NCBI GenBank assembly: GCA_027475525.1
Contig: JAMWFC010000116.1
Location: 2,479,826 to 2,543,825 of the forward strand
Origin: Macrolepiota albuminosa
Taxonomy: Eukaryota; Basidiomycota; Agaricomycetes; Agaricales; Agaricaceae
DNA length: 64,000 bases
Reading direction: 5' to 3'
The position numbers and the translations under genes are program-made. How positions within the stretch are numbered: position 1 is the stretch's first letter; each line of letters begins with the position of its first letter. The notes under the pieces are model-generated. The model was not told where the DNA came from. It saw only the letters and a program-made list of their open reading frames with translations, and ran no database searches. Below, in pieces: positions 47,696 to 57,236 of the stretch.

Positions 47696-47971
47696 GGTGG
47701 GGGGAACCGCGATGAGATGTCTTTGAGCCTTCTTGACACTCCGGAGAAATTCTGGGAGAACAATTCCAAATCCAGGAACCGATGTAGAAATACACTCTTG
47801 ATAAGTTTCGATACTAATGCATTCCCTCTAAGTCCCTCCGTTAACAGCTGAATGTGGAGCTCTTCAAAATGAGTATTTGCTTTGCAGTATCAGCATTTGC
47901 CAGGTGCCATTTGTCTGTTTCTTTTTCTTCTGATTCTTGGAGAAATTATAAATCCAGGCTGAGCACTGAAA

Positions 47972-48125
47972 TTAGTGGAGCAGAAAAGTGCCTTTCAATC
48001 TCACTTTAACTTGACACGCAGCACCTTCTCCGAGTGAATTACTAGAGTTTAGTGGAGCAGAAAAGTGCCTTTCAATCTCACTTTAACTTGACACGCAGCA
48101 CCTTCTCCGAGTGAATTACTAGAGT
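47972..48125. repeat. 77-bp perfect tandem duplication 22
   Basis: Copies start at 47972 and 48049, intergenic. Confidence 0.95.
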
Positions 48126-48210
48126 TTGGTATTGAACAAAAATAGTTCCTGCTCATTACGTCATCGACAACAGCATCACTTCACTTTCTTGGCTTGAACA
48201 GGTAGTACTC

Positions 48211-48364
48211 AGTACTCAGTGCTTGCATCGTATGTGTGCATCTGGCAGCCTGCATTTCTGATGGTGTACTACATATAAACAATAAATAGTACTCAGTGCT
48301 TGCATCGTATGTGTGCATCTGGCAGCCTGCATTTCTGATGGTGTACTACATATAAACAATAAAT
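48211..48364. repeat. 77-bp perfect tandem duplication 23
   Basis: Copies start at 48211 and 48288, intergenic. AGTACTC also repeats locally at the left edge. Confidence 0.95.
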
Positions 48365-48491
48365 TCATGCGTGTTGGCCTGGTAGATTTCTCCAGTGATT
48401 CTCGTTGCAGCCCAAATGCATGTAACGGACGAAATTGGAAACGTTTGATATAACACATGGCGAAGAGAATTAGATGGAGCAAAAGATCAAG

Positions 48492-50501
48492 CTATCGATA
48501 TACTGAATTGTAGCCTTGAGGAGCAAAGTCGAACACTCTGACTTCCCCAGAACTATCACCGCTGGGGGCGTACGTTAGCAATGACAAAGACCAGAAATGT
48601 GACGAAGACGACGTACACCACAATCGGGTGTTCCCCTTTATATCTGTTCCCGACGGAAAAGGTAGCCACATCCGAATTGGTCTCCGCAAGGACACTACCA
48701 TTGCGGAGATTGCTGTCGGCTTGCCAAGGATTCCAAAAGCGCACACATCCTATGGAGATCATGACGCCGTTAAAAACCTGGATGAAGTTCAATACAACTA
48801 GCTCACCATCATTTCCACCAGTTATAAGGCCAAAAGGCAGTATCGAATCTTCATCCACCCATTGAACTTTCACGACACCGTAAGAATGGTTACCTGGATG
48901 AGTCCGCGGTGGACCATGATGCTTGTATTCAAACAAGAGTCTGTCAAAAAATCGCGAATCGTAGACGTGAGTACAATTGTCATTGCGGCCAAGTGCGAGA
49001 TAATTGTTGTCTGGACTAAAGGCTGCACTGGTAACTTCACCTTCCGTACCCGAAGGGAAGGAAGGCAGTTCTATGGATGCAACGGCTGTGGGGTCCGAGC
49101 GCCTAATGTCGTATATGCACACAGGGTGGGTGTGATCCTCTCTGCGTGTGATCAAAGCCAATCTTGTACCTAGGGCAATTAAAAGTCCCTTTGATTAGCG
49201 AAGGCATATTGAATGTACCATCATTTGTAACTGCAATTTCATCTCCAGCACCAATCTCATCAAAGGCATATAGTGGTTTCCATTGTTCCACATCAATTGC
49301 TTTGTGGTATCCAGTAAATGTTGCAGAGTCTACGGGCTCCGAGGAAGCAAAAAGATGATTTGCTGTGGGGTCACAGCCCCATCTCATGGCGCCAACATAG
49401 TAATCTTTCTTTTTGTGACCGGAAAGGGAGAGGGGCGACATTTGGACGGGATAACTGGTTATATTGGAGAAGAGGTGTAAAGACCTAAACGGTCAAACTT
49501 AGACGTGAATAATCACGAAAAGGATTAACCATACTTTTCAGCAACTGCAATGACAGATCTGGATGTATCTGGGCGGAACGCGAGACCTATAGGTTGATGT
49601 GAGACTGTGCGAGGGGTCAGCTGGAGGCTATTTAGGTATACAACTATTAAGATTACACGAGAGTCGGTCATCCTTCTTGTACGTATTTGTTTCATCATCG
49701 AATCTCCATATATGCACAGTCTTGTCATTCCCTGCAGATACAAGGGAAGAACTAATGGATCAAAACGTTGAGATAAGACAGGCAATCTTTAAGAGGACGA
49801 AGTTCACCTGCATGTATCGAACTTGACGTCATTTACGGTGTAGTATTTCTCGAATGGCTGTAACGACGCTGCCTCAGATGCATTTTGCATACTTCTGAGG
49901 CGGGAATGCCCTGGAAGTATTTCAGGTTCCCCATTCCACACCATGATGGATCCCTCCCTGTTATATGGGTCAATATCACCTGTCATGCATCATGTAAGGA
50001 CGCGCGAACTCGGATGGAAACTGAACAGAATATACGAACCAATCACATTGTCATCCGCATGTCCTCCAGTGGTGGCACTGGCTATTGCAACCCAAGGCCC
50101 AGACTGTTCGATATGATTAATAGCTATATTTCAAAAGGAAATCAACATTTGTCCAATGACTAAAAATGGCTGAGACAGTACATCCGGGGGCACGTTTAAA
50201 CGAAGTAAATTGCTTCATTGGCTGGACAATACGTTGCCGACTACCACGACGTAACTTGGTCGGCAAGAAGTATGCAATTAGACGGGGAGGTGGCGGGACA
50301 ATAAAACGTCTCTATAAAACATGAGGACAAATTCAATCCAGCGATTAAAGATCGTACGGGTGGTTTCCACTCAGCAAGTTTTGTAAAGGGGTAGGGGTGA
50401 GGATTGCTAAAGTCAAGTTGACGATATCGAGGTTTCGGTTTGGAACTTGATGCATTAGATGCAAAGAGATATTCCGGGTTTTCTGGGATGTCAAATGTCA
50501 T
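48492..50501 (-). CDS. WD40-repeat protein of unknown role
   Basis: Several exons; I can follow MTFDIPENPEYLFASNASSS at the N-terminus, then DPYNREGSIMVWNGEPEILP, IGLAFRPDTSRSVIAVAEKY, GNDKTVHIWRFDDETN, MRWGCDPTANHLFASSEP, HPVCIYDIRRSDPTAVASIE, EGEVTSAAFSPDNNYLALGR, NDNCTHVYDSRFFDRLLFEY, GLITGGNDGELVVL, VRFWNPWQADSNL and a final blade SGEVRVFDFAPQGY before TAG at 48494-48492. The D-x-x-VxIWR and VRxWN signatures mark WD40 blades, so a beta-propeller scaffold is safe; I do not recognise the subfamily. Exon borders between 49990 and 50330 are unclear to me. Its ATG overlaps by four bases (ATGA) the last stop of the upstream reading frame. Confidence 0.6.
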
Positions 50502-51356
50502 CTTCTCTTGATTAACTTTTGGAGGTTTCCACTATGCGACGTTAAAATAGGGCACGGTATGTAGGCTGGGTCACAACATACAATATCTTCGTTGTTGAGA
50601 TCATACCCTGCGTGGCACCGTGCATAGGCTTCGGTATGTAGGCTGGGTCACAACATACAATATCTTCGTTGTTGAGATCATACCCTGCGTGGCACCGTGC
50701 ATAGGCTTCTCCTCGTCTGTCTCGTCCTCTTCCTGTCTTTGCTTCTGCCAAAGAATAAGCCTTTCCGCGTATATTGACTGATGAGCGAGCTAACCTTGGG
50801 TCTGCTCTCAATATCCTCACCGTCACTATCCAGCTCGAGAAATCTCTTGGTTGCTCCGTCTCTCGATTGCGATGGCTTTGAGAGAAGAGAAGAGTCAACT
50901 TCGTCATCAATAACTATGACCCGGTCTGATTCAACCTTGCGTTTCTTCAAAGGGGTGAGAGAAGAGAAGAGTCAACTTCGTCATCAATAACTATGACCCG
51001 GTCTGATTCAACCTTGCGTTTCTTCAAAGGGGTTGGGAAACCTGAGATGGGAGACATGTCAATGCATTTAAAGCGCTGTATGGCTTTCTGAGTTTGAGAG
51101 ACGATAAGGGAGCAGGGCGCTTCGTGGTATTCCGCCCGAACAGTCTGGAGGTTGGTCGATGCGAGACCTTGGTGCGGTGAGGCGGCTGGCGCGAAATTCG
51201 GGATGGAGACACCTCGACGACATCATTGTCATCAGTGAGATCAATGTGTATCTCTTTTGTGAGGTCAAGAACAATCTTCTCGTCGACGTCGATGACCTCT
51301 TGTTTCGTTAACATCCTTGGTGTGGCGGGAATCCCGGTCCGGTTCTTAACAACCAT
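50498..51356 (-). CDS. Putative nuclear protein rich in SUMO-interaction-like motifs
   Basis: I do not recognise the family. From ATG 51356 it reads MVVKNRTGIPATPRMLTKQE, then VIDVDEKIVLDLTKEIHIDL and TDDNDVVEVS. After a probable frame slip near 51100 it reads QKAIQRFKCIDMSPISGFPT, PLKKRKVES (a classic monopartite nuclear signal) and DRVIVIDDEVDSSLLS, then LELDSDGEDIESRPK. Four short hydrophobic-acidic motifs (EVIDVDE, IVLDLTKE, IHIDLTDD, VIVIDDE) resemble SUMO-interacting motifs. The 3' part is uncertain: two 77-bp duplications fall in it, and either GRGRDRRGEAYARC or a different frame could be coding. It is divergent from SOF1, with 57 bp between ATGs. Function is unknown; a SUMO-linked role is inference from motifs only. 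Confidence 0.45.
50555..50708. repeat. 77-bp perfect tandem duplication 24
   Basis: Copies start at 50555 and 50632, in the 3' part of the SIM-rich gene. Confidence 0.95.
50879..51032. repeat. 77-bp perfect tandem duplication 25
   Basis: Copies start at 50879 and 50956. It doubles the segment coding KKRKVESDRVIVIDDEVDSS. Confidence 0.95.
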
Positions 51357-51413
51357 ACTTGGATTAGGTAAGCGGCATATTTTCGAGGCAGAACACTTCA
51401 AGCTGCAGGGATA
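51357..51413. promoter_or_regulatory. 57-bp divergent start region, SIM-rich gene / SOF1
   Basis: Only 57 bp separate the two divergent ATGs, so the genes must share a core promoter or have overlapping leaders. No TATA box is seen. Confidence 0.5.
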
Positions 51414-53329
51414 ATGGTGGTAGGTATGCATTGCTGTCGTAGAGAATATCAAATGATTCCCCATCTCGAGTAGAAAATATCCGTTCTGCAGCATGCCCCC
51501 GAGGTACACCTACCGCTCCGACCAGGCGACCCAACACCTACATCGAGGAATCTCGACCCTTTCATGCATCCGTTTGCACGGGCGAGGGAACGGACGCGTG
51601 CCTTGAACGCTGCAAAGATGGAACGCATGTTTGCAAAGCCCTTCGTTGATGCTTTGGAGGGGCACATGGATGCTGTTGAGGTTCTTGCAAGGCAACCTGA
51701 TTCATTGACCACAATTGCAAGCGGCAGCTGGGATGGAGGTATGTCTTCATATTCTTTCAATCCAATACCAGCTGATGAATCCGATTGCCAGGAATAATAC
51801 TGCATAATCTCTCAACGCGGAAAAAGCTGGTCACTCTCCAACAGGCACACAAAGGCAAGGTGTCAGGATTGTGTTTTGCAGATGGAGACAGGCTATTGAG
51901 CTGTGGTGTGGATCGCAATATTAAACTCTGGTCAATTGGGAATAACGTTTCCGACCAAGTACGTGCGAGTTCAATGTGTCCATCTTTTGTCGCTCATGAG
52001 TGCAAGTTCAGCCTCTGACTGTATTCCCGGGAAAGTCAGCTTTCAAGTGCGTAACCATTGTTGCATGAAGATAATCGTTCCAATTGTACTGTTCTAGTTC
52101 AATAGATCACCATAGATCTGAACCCCTCTTCGCTACCGCTTCCAATCTCGTTCAAATATGGGATGAAACCAAGTGCGCGTTTTCCCTTGAATACGTCGAA
52201 TACCTTTTGACGTAGCACAGGAGTGCTCCTGTCTCCAACCTAACTTTTCCTACATCTACCGAAACCATCACAAGTGTTCGTTTCAATTTAAGTGAACACT
52301 CCGTACTTGCCAGCATAGGCTCAGACCGTACCTTCACGCTTTACGATATACGGACAGGCAAAGCGGAACGCCGAGTCATCATGCAGGTGAGCAGGATCTC
52401 CAGAAATCAAGTCACTTGTGAAAATGGGTGCCCAGTTCCGAAGTAACTCCCTCGGATGGTCTCCGATGTACCCAACGACCTTGCTGCTTGCGTCTGAAGA
52501 CCACAATCTCTATACATTTGACATACGGCATCTTTCAACGCCAAGTCAAATCTATAAGGCTCATGTTGCAGCAGTCATGAGTTGTGATTGGAGTCCCACC
52601 GGTCAAGAGTTCGTCAGTGGTGGATGGGATCGCACTGTGCGGATATGGAAGGAAGGTCAGGGACATTCACCAGAGGTTTACCATACAAAACGCATGCAAA
52701 GGTAAGTATCATCGTGCGGATATGGAAGGAAGGTCAGGGACATTCACCAGAGGTTTACCATACAAAACGCATGCAAAGGTAAGTATCATCGTTGTAGCCC
52801 CTGAGCTGTCCTTCCTACACAGATTCTTCACGCAGAGTGTCTTCTTCGATATTCTCTGGGGATGCCAGATTTGTTCTTACCGGTTCAGACGACGGCAATG
52901 TTCGGATTTGGAAAGCGAAGGCGTCTGAAAAACTTGGTATCATTACGCACGTGAGCGGGCTGCAATTGAATACAGAGAGAGTCTCAAGAATCGGTGGAAG
53001 ATGGACAGTGAGGTCAACAAAGTTACAAGGTTCATCTCCGCTTGTTGTGTTATCGTACATCTTCTAATGACCATGGAAAACTTGTTCTAGGACGCGGCAT
53101 TTGCCAAAGTCGGTGTATCAGGCATCAAAGCTCAAACGCACAATGCTGGAAGCACGGCGTGTCAAAGAGGAGAGGAGAAGGAAGCATACACGGGCAGGAG
53201 AGACAAAACCAAACGCACAATGCTGGAAGCACGGCGTGTCAAAGAGGAGAGGAGAAGGAAGCATACACGGGCAGGAGAGACAAAACCAAACCGGAGAGGA
53301 AGAAGGTTGTCATTACCGAGCAGACTTGA
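51414..53329 (+). CDS. SOF1: SOF1/DCAF13 U3 snoRNP WD40 protein
   Basis: Nucleolar WD40 protein of the small-subunit processome, needed for 18S rRNA maturation. The first exon codes only Met-Val (51414-51419). The intron 51420-51473 then joins KISVLQHAPEVHLPLRPGDP, RNLDPFMHPFARARERTRAL and NAAKMERMFAKPFVDALEGH. Blades follow: TIASGSWDGGIILHNLSTRK, GKVSGLCFADGDRLLSCGVD, RNIKLWSIGN, PLTVFPGKSAFNSIDHHRSE, ATASNLVQIWDETK, LASIGSDRTFTLYDIRTGKA, LLLASEDHNLYTFDIRHLST, SCDWSPTGQEFVSGGWDRTV, RFVLTGSDDGNVRIWKAKAS. The Sof1 C-terminal domain ends it: RERAAIEYRESLKNRWK, RHLPKSVYQASKLKRTMLEA and KPERKKVVITEQT. One base appears lost near 52950 (between THR and ER). Two 77-bp duplications fall in exons. Confidence 0.92.
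52637..52790. repeat. 77-bp perfect tandem duplication 26
   Basis: Copies start at 52637 and 52714; SOF1 exon coding VRIWKEGQGHSPEVYHTKRM with its donor. Confidence 0.95.
53133..53286. repeat. 77-bp perfect tandem duplication 27
   Basis: Copies start at 53133 and 53210; last SOF1 exon coding RTMLEARRVKEERRRKHTRA. Confidence 0.95.
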
Positions 53330-53525
53330 CTATTGCACTTTTCTCTTTCTGTGGAATGTCATTCAAGGAGTTTCATTCCCCTTGTTCATGGAGTCTGTGG
53401 ACTTTTAGAAGTATATATTTTGGTCATTCAAAGTGTGAAAGGAGAAGAGATCAGGATGCATCGATTCACATTCATATCTGTAGAATATTCAGATGCTGCA
53501 TATATCGCCCGTAAGTAACTAGTAT

Positions 53526-56500
53526 TTATGCACTATTTGCCCTTAGAACCATGTCTTCTAGTGAAATAGCTCGATATCCGTCTCCATCAATGACTGGTGC
53601 CCATACGGCGTCATCCTGAATATACACTACCAAACCTCCTCTTCCATCGGCCGTCGGGCTGACGCGATACAGCGGCATTCTCGAGATCTCATGTGCACGT
53701 CCAATGGGAATGAACAGAAGATTATGCGCCGCTGCAAACTCTTCCGCGATGGATCGGAACGTGATCTCATGTACTAGTGTGGATGGTCTCTGCGGACCCT
53801 TTGCGGAAGCCGCATTTGTGCCATTACGAACCGGTGTGCTCGCCGCTGTTAATTCAGCACGGAAGTCTGGGCGGGCGAGCTGATTAGGCGCATCGGGCCC
53901 TAGCTCGATTGCCTTGTTCATCAACTGAAGTCCTCTTGTAAAACCCCGGCCAACCCCAGGTAAAGCATGAACGGATTCCGGAAATGTGCCTTTCCAGAAG
54001 GAATACCACTGTGCAACTTCCTCGAAGCTGACACGAGGCTGGATGAGCCATACATGGAGGATGTCGAGCCATTTTGGGAAGAATTCCATCTCCAGAATTT
54101 GCGAGAAAATGGAAGACCGAATGATGTGCTCCCATTGCAAAACATTTTGAAGAGGCTCCATCTTTTGATCTCGGGGGTTGACACGGAAATCGTCCCGGAG
54201 AGCGGCGCCCAACTTAGGCACAACATATTTGAGCAACATTGAATCCCACTCTCCGGCATCGAACACCTGGAAGATAAGAAAAGAGTCTAGTCCGTTGTTG
54301 ATGAGCAAAAGATTATGACGAACCTCTTTCCAAGCAGGCAATTCTGCGGGTATCTTTTCACCCACCGTCCAACTCCTCAACAAACTCTTGACCTTCCTCC
54401 TCGCGTCACCCAGAAGATCTTCCATTCTAAGTCCCACGTGCGGAAGCCAAGGGAAGATAATTGATTGCAATGAGACTTGATCTTTCTTAGGATTCCAGTT
54501 GTCAACGGCTTTCTGTACTTTCGGGAGTATGAGTTGGTCGAGGAGGTTATCACGGATGAAAGGCGGAAGGAAAGTGCACCAAGCTTCGTACAGCTTCACG
54601 GCAGGGATGGCAATCTCAGGTAACCAATCATTGTTTATACAAGTCCGTACTTTTGGCAACCAAACGTTCCAAAGTAGACTTTCAAAAGGTGTCATTGGTC
54701 GTTCACTAGACAACATGAGATCAGTTATCTGGCACTGACTCGGTATCACAAGATGCTTACATCGACTGGGGAGCCTGCGCGGTTTTAGAGCCATAGGTGT
54801 CGACCTGCAACTCGGATGGTACTTCCTCTGTATTGACTCTGAGCGCACGCCGCCACGTTCGAAATGTTGAAACAAAAGCCGTTGGATCTTCGAGGGGGTT
54901 CCAACTGGCTACCATACGTCGGACAATGGGGGCTATAGCTGCCACCACAATCTCGTCTAACCGATACCGCTCAAATTCGCGGGTAAACTGATCGACCAAG
55001 CCGTAAAATAATGGCGAGAAGGGTTCTAGAGAAACCTCATACATGGAAGAAAGCTCCTTAGCTTTAGCATTGATGTCGTTTGCGACAAGCTGAACTTTTT
55101 GCAATCGCTCGATAACTGATTTGGCAATTAATGAAATTGCAGAAACTTAGATATCGAAAGACTCACGTTCTGCTTCATCTGCCACTTTCTTCCTGAGCCG
55201 AGTATCCTCTTCCATGGCAAACTTCTTTCGGTGGTCAAGAGCCCTCGCCTCACGTGCGAGTCCATCGAGGTCGCTTTTACAAGCATCAGCAATGAGCCGA
55301 ACGTTGTGTCGAACTTCAGGTATTCGGGTTGGATCGTTCGATGGTGACCATGTACTCAAGGAGACTTCACCAAGTGAAGAAACCTCGCGAGGCTGAAAAT
55401 TTTGCAGTGTGTAAGGGACACAAAAGTCTATATTATAGGAAGAACTTACCACAGCACCAGTAGCATCTATTATTTGACCTATACCTGCAGCGGGTACCTC
55501 TTGACCTGCTTCAGCAAGAATTTGTTCGTATGTCTTATGCTCGATTTTTGTCTTCACTTTCTTCGGTCGCTTCCAGACATCCGACCGTTTCTGCTCTTGT
55601 TCCCTGACCTTCATACGGAATTTCTTGGATTTTGCATCTTCATCGTCACTAACATCCTCTCCACGACGCCTGGCTTCTCGTTTCGACTGTTCAGTCTTCT
55701 CTTTAAATCCTCTGTACGCAATACCCATGTTCTGGGGCCGTAGCTTACTCTCGACAGGGGTTACGATACCCTCCCCAGTAGTACCCAATCCTTTTCCCAC
55801 TTCCCAACCCATCTTTGACAACATACGTGCACCGAAACTCCCTGAGATTTTACTGAAGTGTGTCCTTTCTTCCGCGCTGAGAGGAACGGCGGGCTTGGAG
55901 GACTGCGCATTGCGCTCAAAGGAGCGCTTGCCAAAGGCCGAGGGTAGATCTTCTGTAGACTCTGGAGTAGATGTAGACGGTGTATTTCGAGATCCAATGC
56001 CACCTTTGAAGTTGGAAAACCCGATACCGCCAGTGGAAGCCAGAGATTCAGGAGGCTTCTTTGCACCAAGCCCTATTCCCCCCCTCGCCGGTCTTTCAAG
56101 TTCCTCCTCATCGTCGACCTGAATTCGAGGAGATGCTGGCTTCGAGTCTGACTCATTTGAGTCGCTTGATCCCGAGTTGCCTCCTCATCGTCGACCTGAA
56201 TTCGAGGAGATGCTGGCTTCGAGTCTGACTCATTTGAGTCGCTTGATCCCGAGTTGGCCTCTTCTTCCAGTCCCTCGTTTTCATCTACATCTTCATCATC
56301 CGAGTCTTTCTCATCCCCCTCCTCATCCGAGTCCAAGTGCATCTCCTTGTCAAGGTCTACCTGTTTGTCACTTGAAACGAAAGCCGGTGCTTTTGTCCAA
56401 TCGCTTTTCTTCCTCGATTTTCCTTGTCAAGGTCTACCTGTTTGTCACTTGAAACGAAAGCCGGTGCTTTTGTCCAATCGCTTTTCTTCCTCGATTTCGT

Positions 56501-56710
56501 TGAACTGTCAGCTTCGTCCTCACCGAAAATCCCATATAAAGCGTCTTGTTTGCCGTTCTTCCTCCTCCTTTTGTGCTGATACGGATTCTCAAAAAGCTCG
56601 CGCTCCTCTCTTTCTGTGGGATCAGCTTCTGGGTCAACATAATCTAGTTCAGACTCGTTATTGGAATCCGAATCGTCGTCATCATCAAGGAACCTTTTTC
56701 TGCGAGGCAT
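53526..56710 (-). CDS. TFIP11: TFIP11/NTR1 G-patch spliceosome-disassembly factor
   Basis: Nuclear activator of the DEAH helicase Prp43/DHX15 in release of intron-lariat spliceosomes. The start is ATG 56710, MPRRKRFLDDDDDSDSNNES, followed by the TIP N-terminal part (ENPYQHKRRRKNGKQDALYG, IFGEDEADSS) and acidic repeats. The G-patch comes next: ARMLSKMGWEVGKGLGTTGE, GIVTPVESKLRPQNMGIAYR. Then KRSDVWKRPKKVKTKIEHKT, YEQILAEAG, and the long GCFC-type helical domain (YRLDEIVVAAIAPIVRRMVA, SWNPLEDPTAFVSTFRTWRR, PFESLLWNVWLPKVRTCINN, SWTVGEKIPAELPAWKEV, FDAGEWDSMLLKYVVPKLGA). The C-terminus (ITFRSIAEEFAAAHNLLFIP, VWAPVIDGDGYRAISLEDMV) is the conserved end of the family. Two 77-bp duplications fall in the first exon. 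It is convergent with SOF1. Confidence 0.92.
56103..56256. repeat. 77-bp perfect tandem duplication 28
   Basis: Copies start at 56103 and 56180; TFIP11 acidic region. Confidence 0.95.
56344..56497. repeat. 77-bp perfect tandem duplication 29
   Basis: Copies start at 56344 and 56421; TFIP11 exon coding SDWTKAPAFVSSDKQVDLDK. Confidence 0.95.
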
Positions 56711-57236
56711 ATGCACATAGAACTGAGTTAGAGTAGAAAGTGTGGTGTAGCGAGAACCAAAGTCAATACTATATCACCGTCCGAAAGTACAAACCCCACG
56801 TGGTCAGAATGCCCGTATCCACTGAACATCCTCTCGACGAACCACCAGCTACCGTCAGGCCTCTACGCAATCGTAACGTACTTGTCCGCTCGGACTGACA
56901 GATCCGACTCTGCTTGAGTCCAGAATGTGTCATATGTCGTTATGGGCTTCTGCGTGACAATAATAGAGACAATAACAATTCGTATTGTTTATGCATGTCT
57001 AAACTTCCATCCTCAATATTCAACCGCAAGGAATCATGGTTTGACAACAAAAGAACATCAGAACCACCATGCTGTCGCAGGCCAAATTTAACAGCTCGGT
57101 TCTCAATGCATTGACCTTGCAATTGTTGCAATTGTCCCAGCTGATCCTGCGCGTGGGCAAAGTAATCTATCACATAGTATAAAATACAGACGCTGATCCA
57201 ACGAATGCAATCCGCCCTGTCTTCGCATCCAAAGTC
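56711..57236. promoter_or_regulatory. Divergent region, TFIP11 / S10 peptidase
   Basis: About 525 bp between divergent ATGs, so it holds both promoters. A 77-codon minus-strand frame (56940-57173) has a Gln-rich start, but I know no match and it lies where promoters are expected. Confidence 0.45.

Larger units (their letters stand above)
47696..48491. other. Intergenic region, xylulokinase promoter
   Basis: About 800 bp (640 bp after collapsing two 77-mers) upstream of xylulokinase and downstream of the WD40 stop. No gene seen. Confidence 0.45.

Noticed and set aside
48492..51356. SIM-rich gene and WD40 gene as one fused gene
   Set aside because: The ATGA overlap of stop and start was tempting, but the WD40 protein has a plausible own start and no splice bridge keeps both frames.
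56940..57173. 77-codon minus frame between TFIP11 and the S10 peptidase
   Set aside because: It sits in the divergent promoter region and matches nothing I know; kept only as a note.
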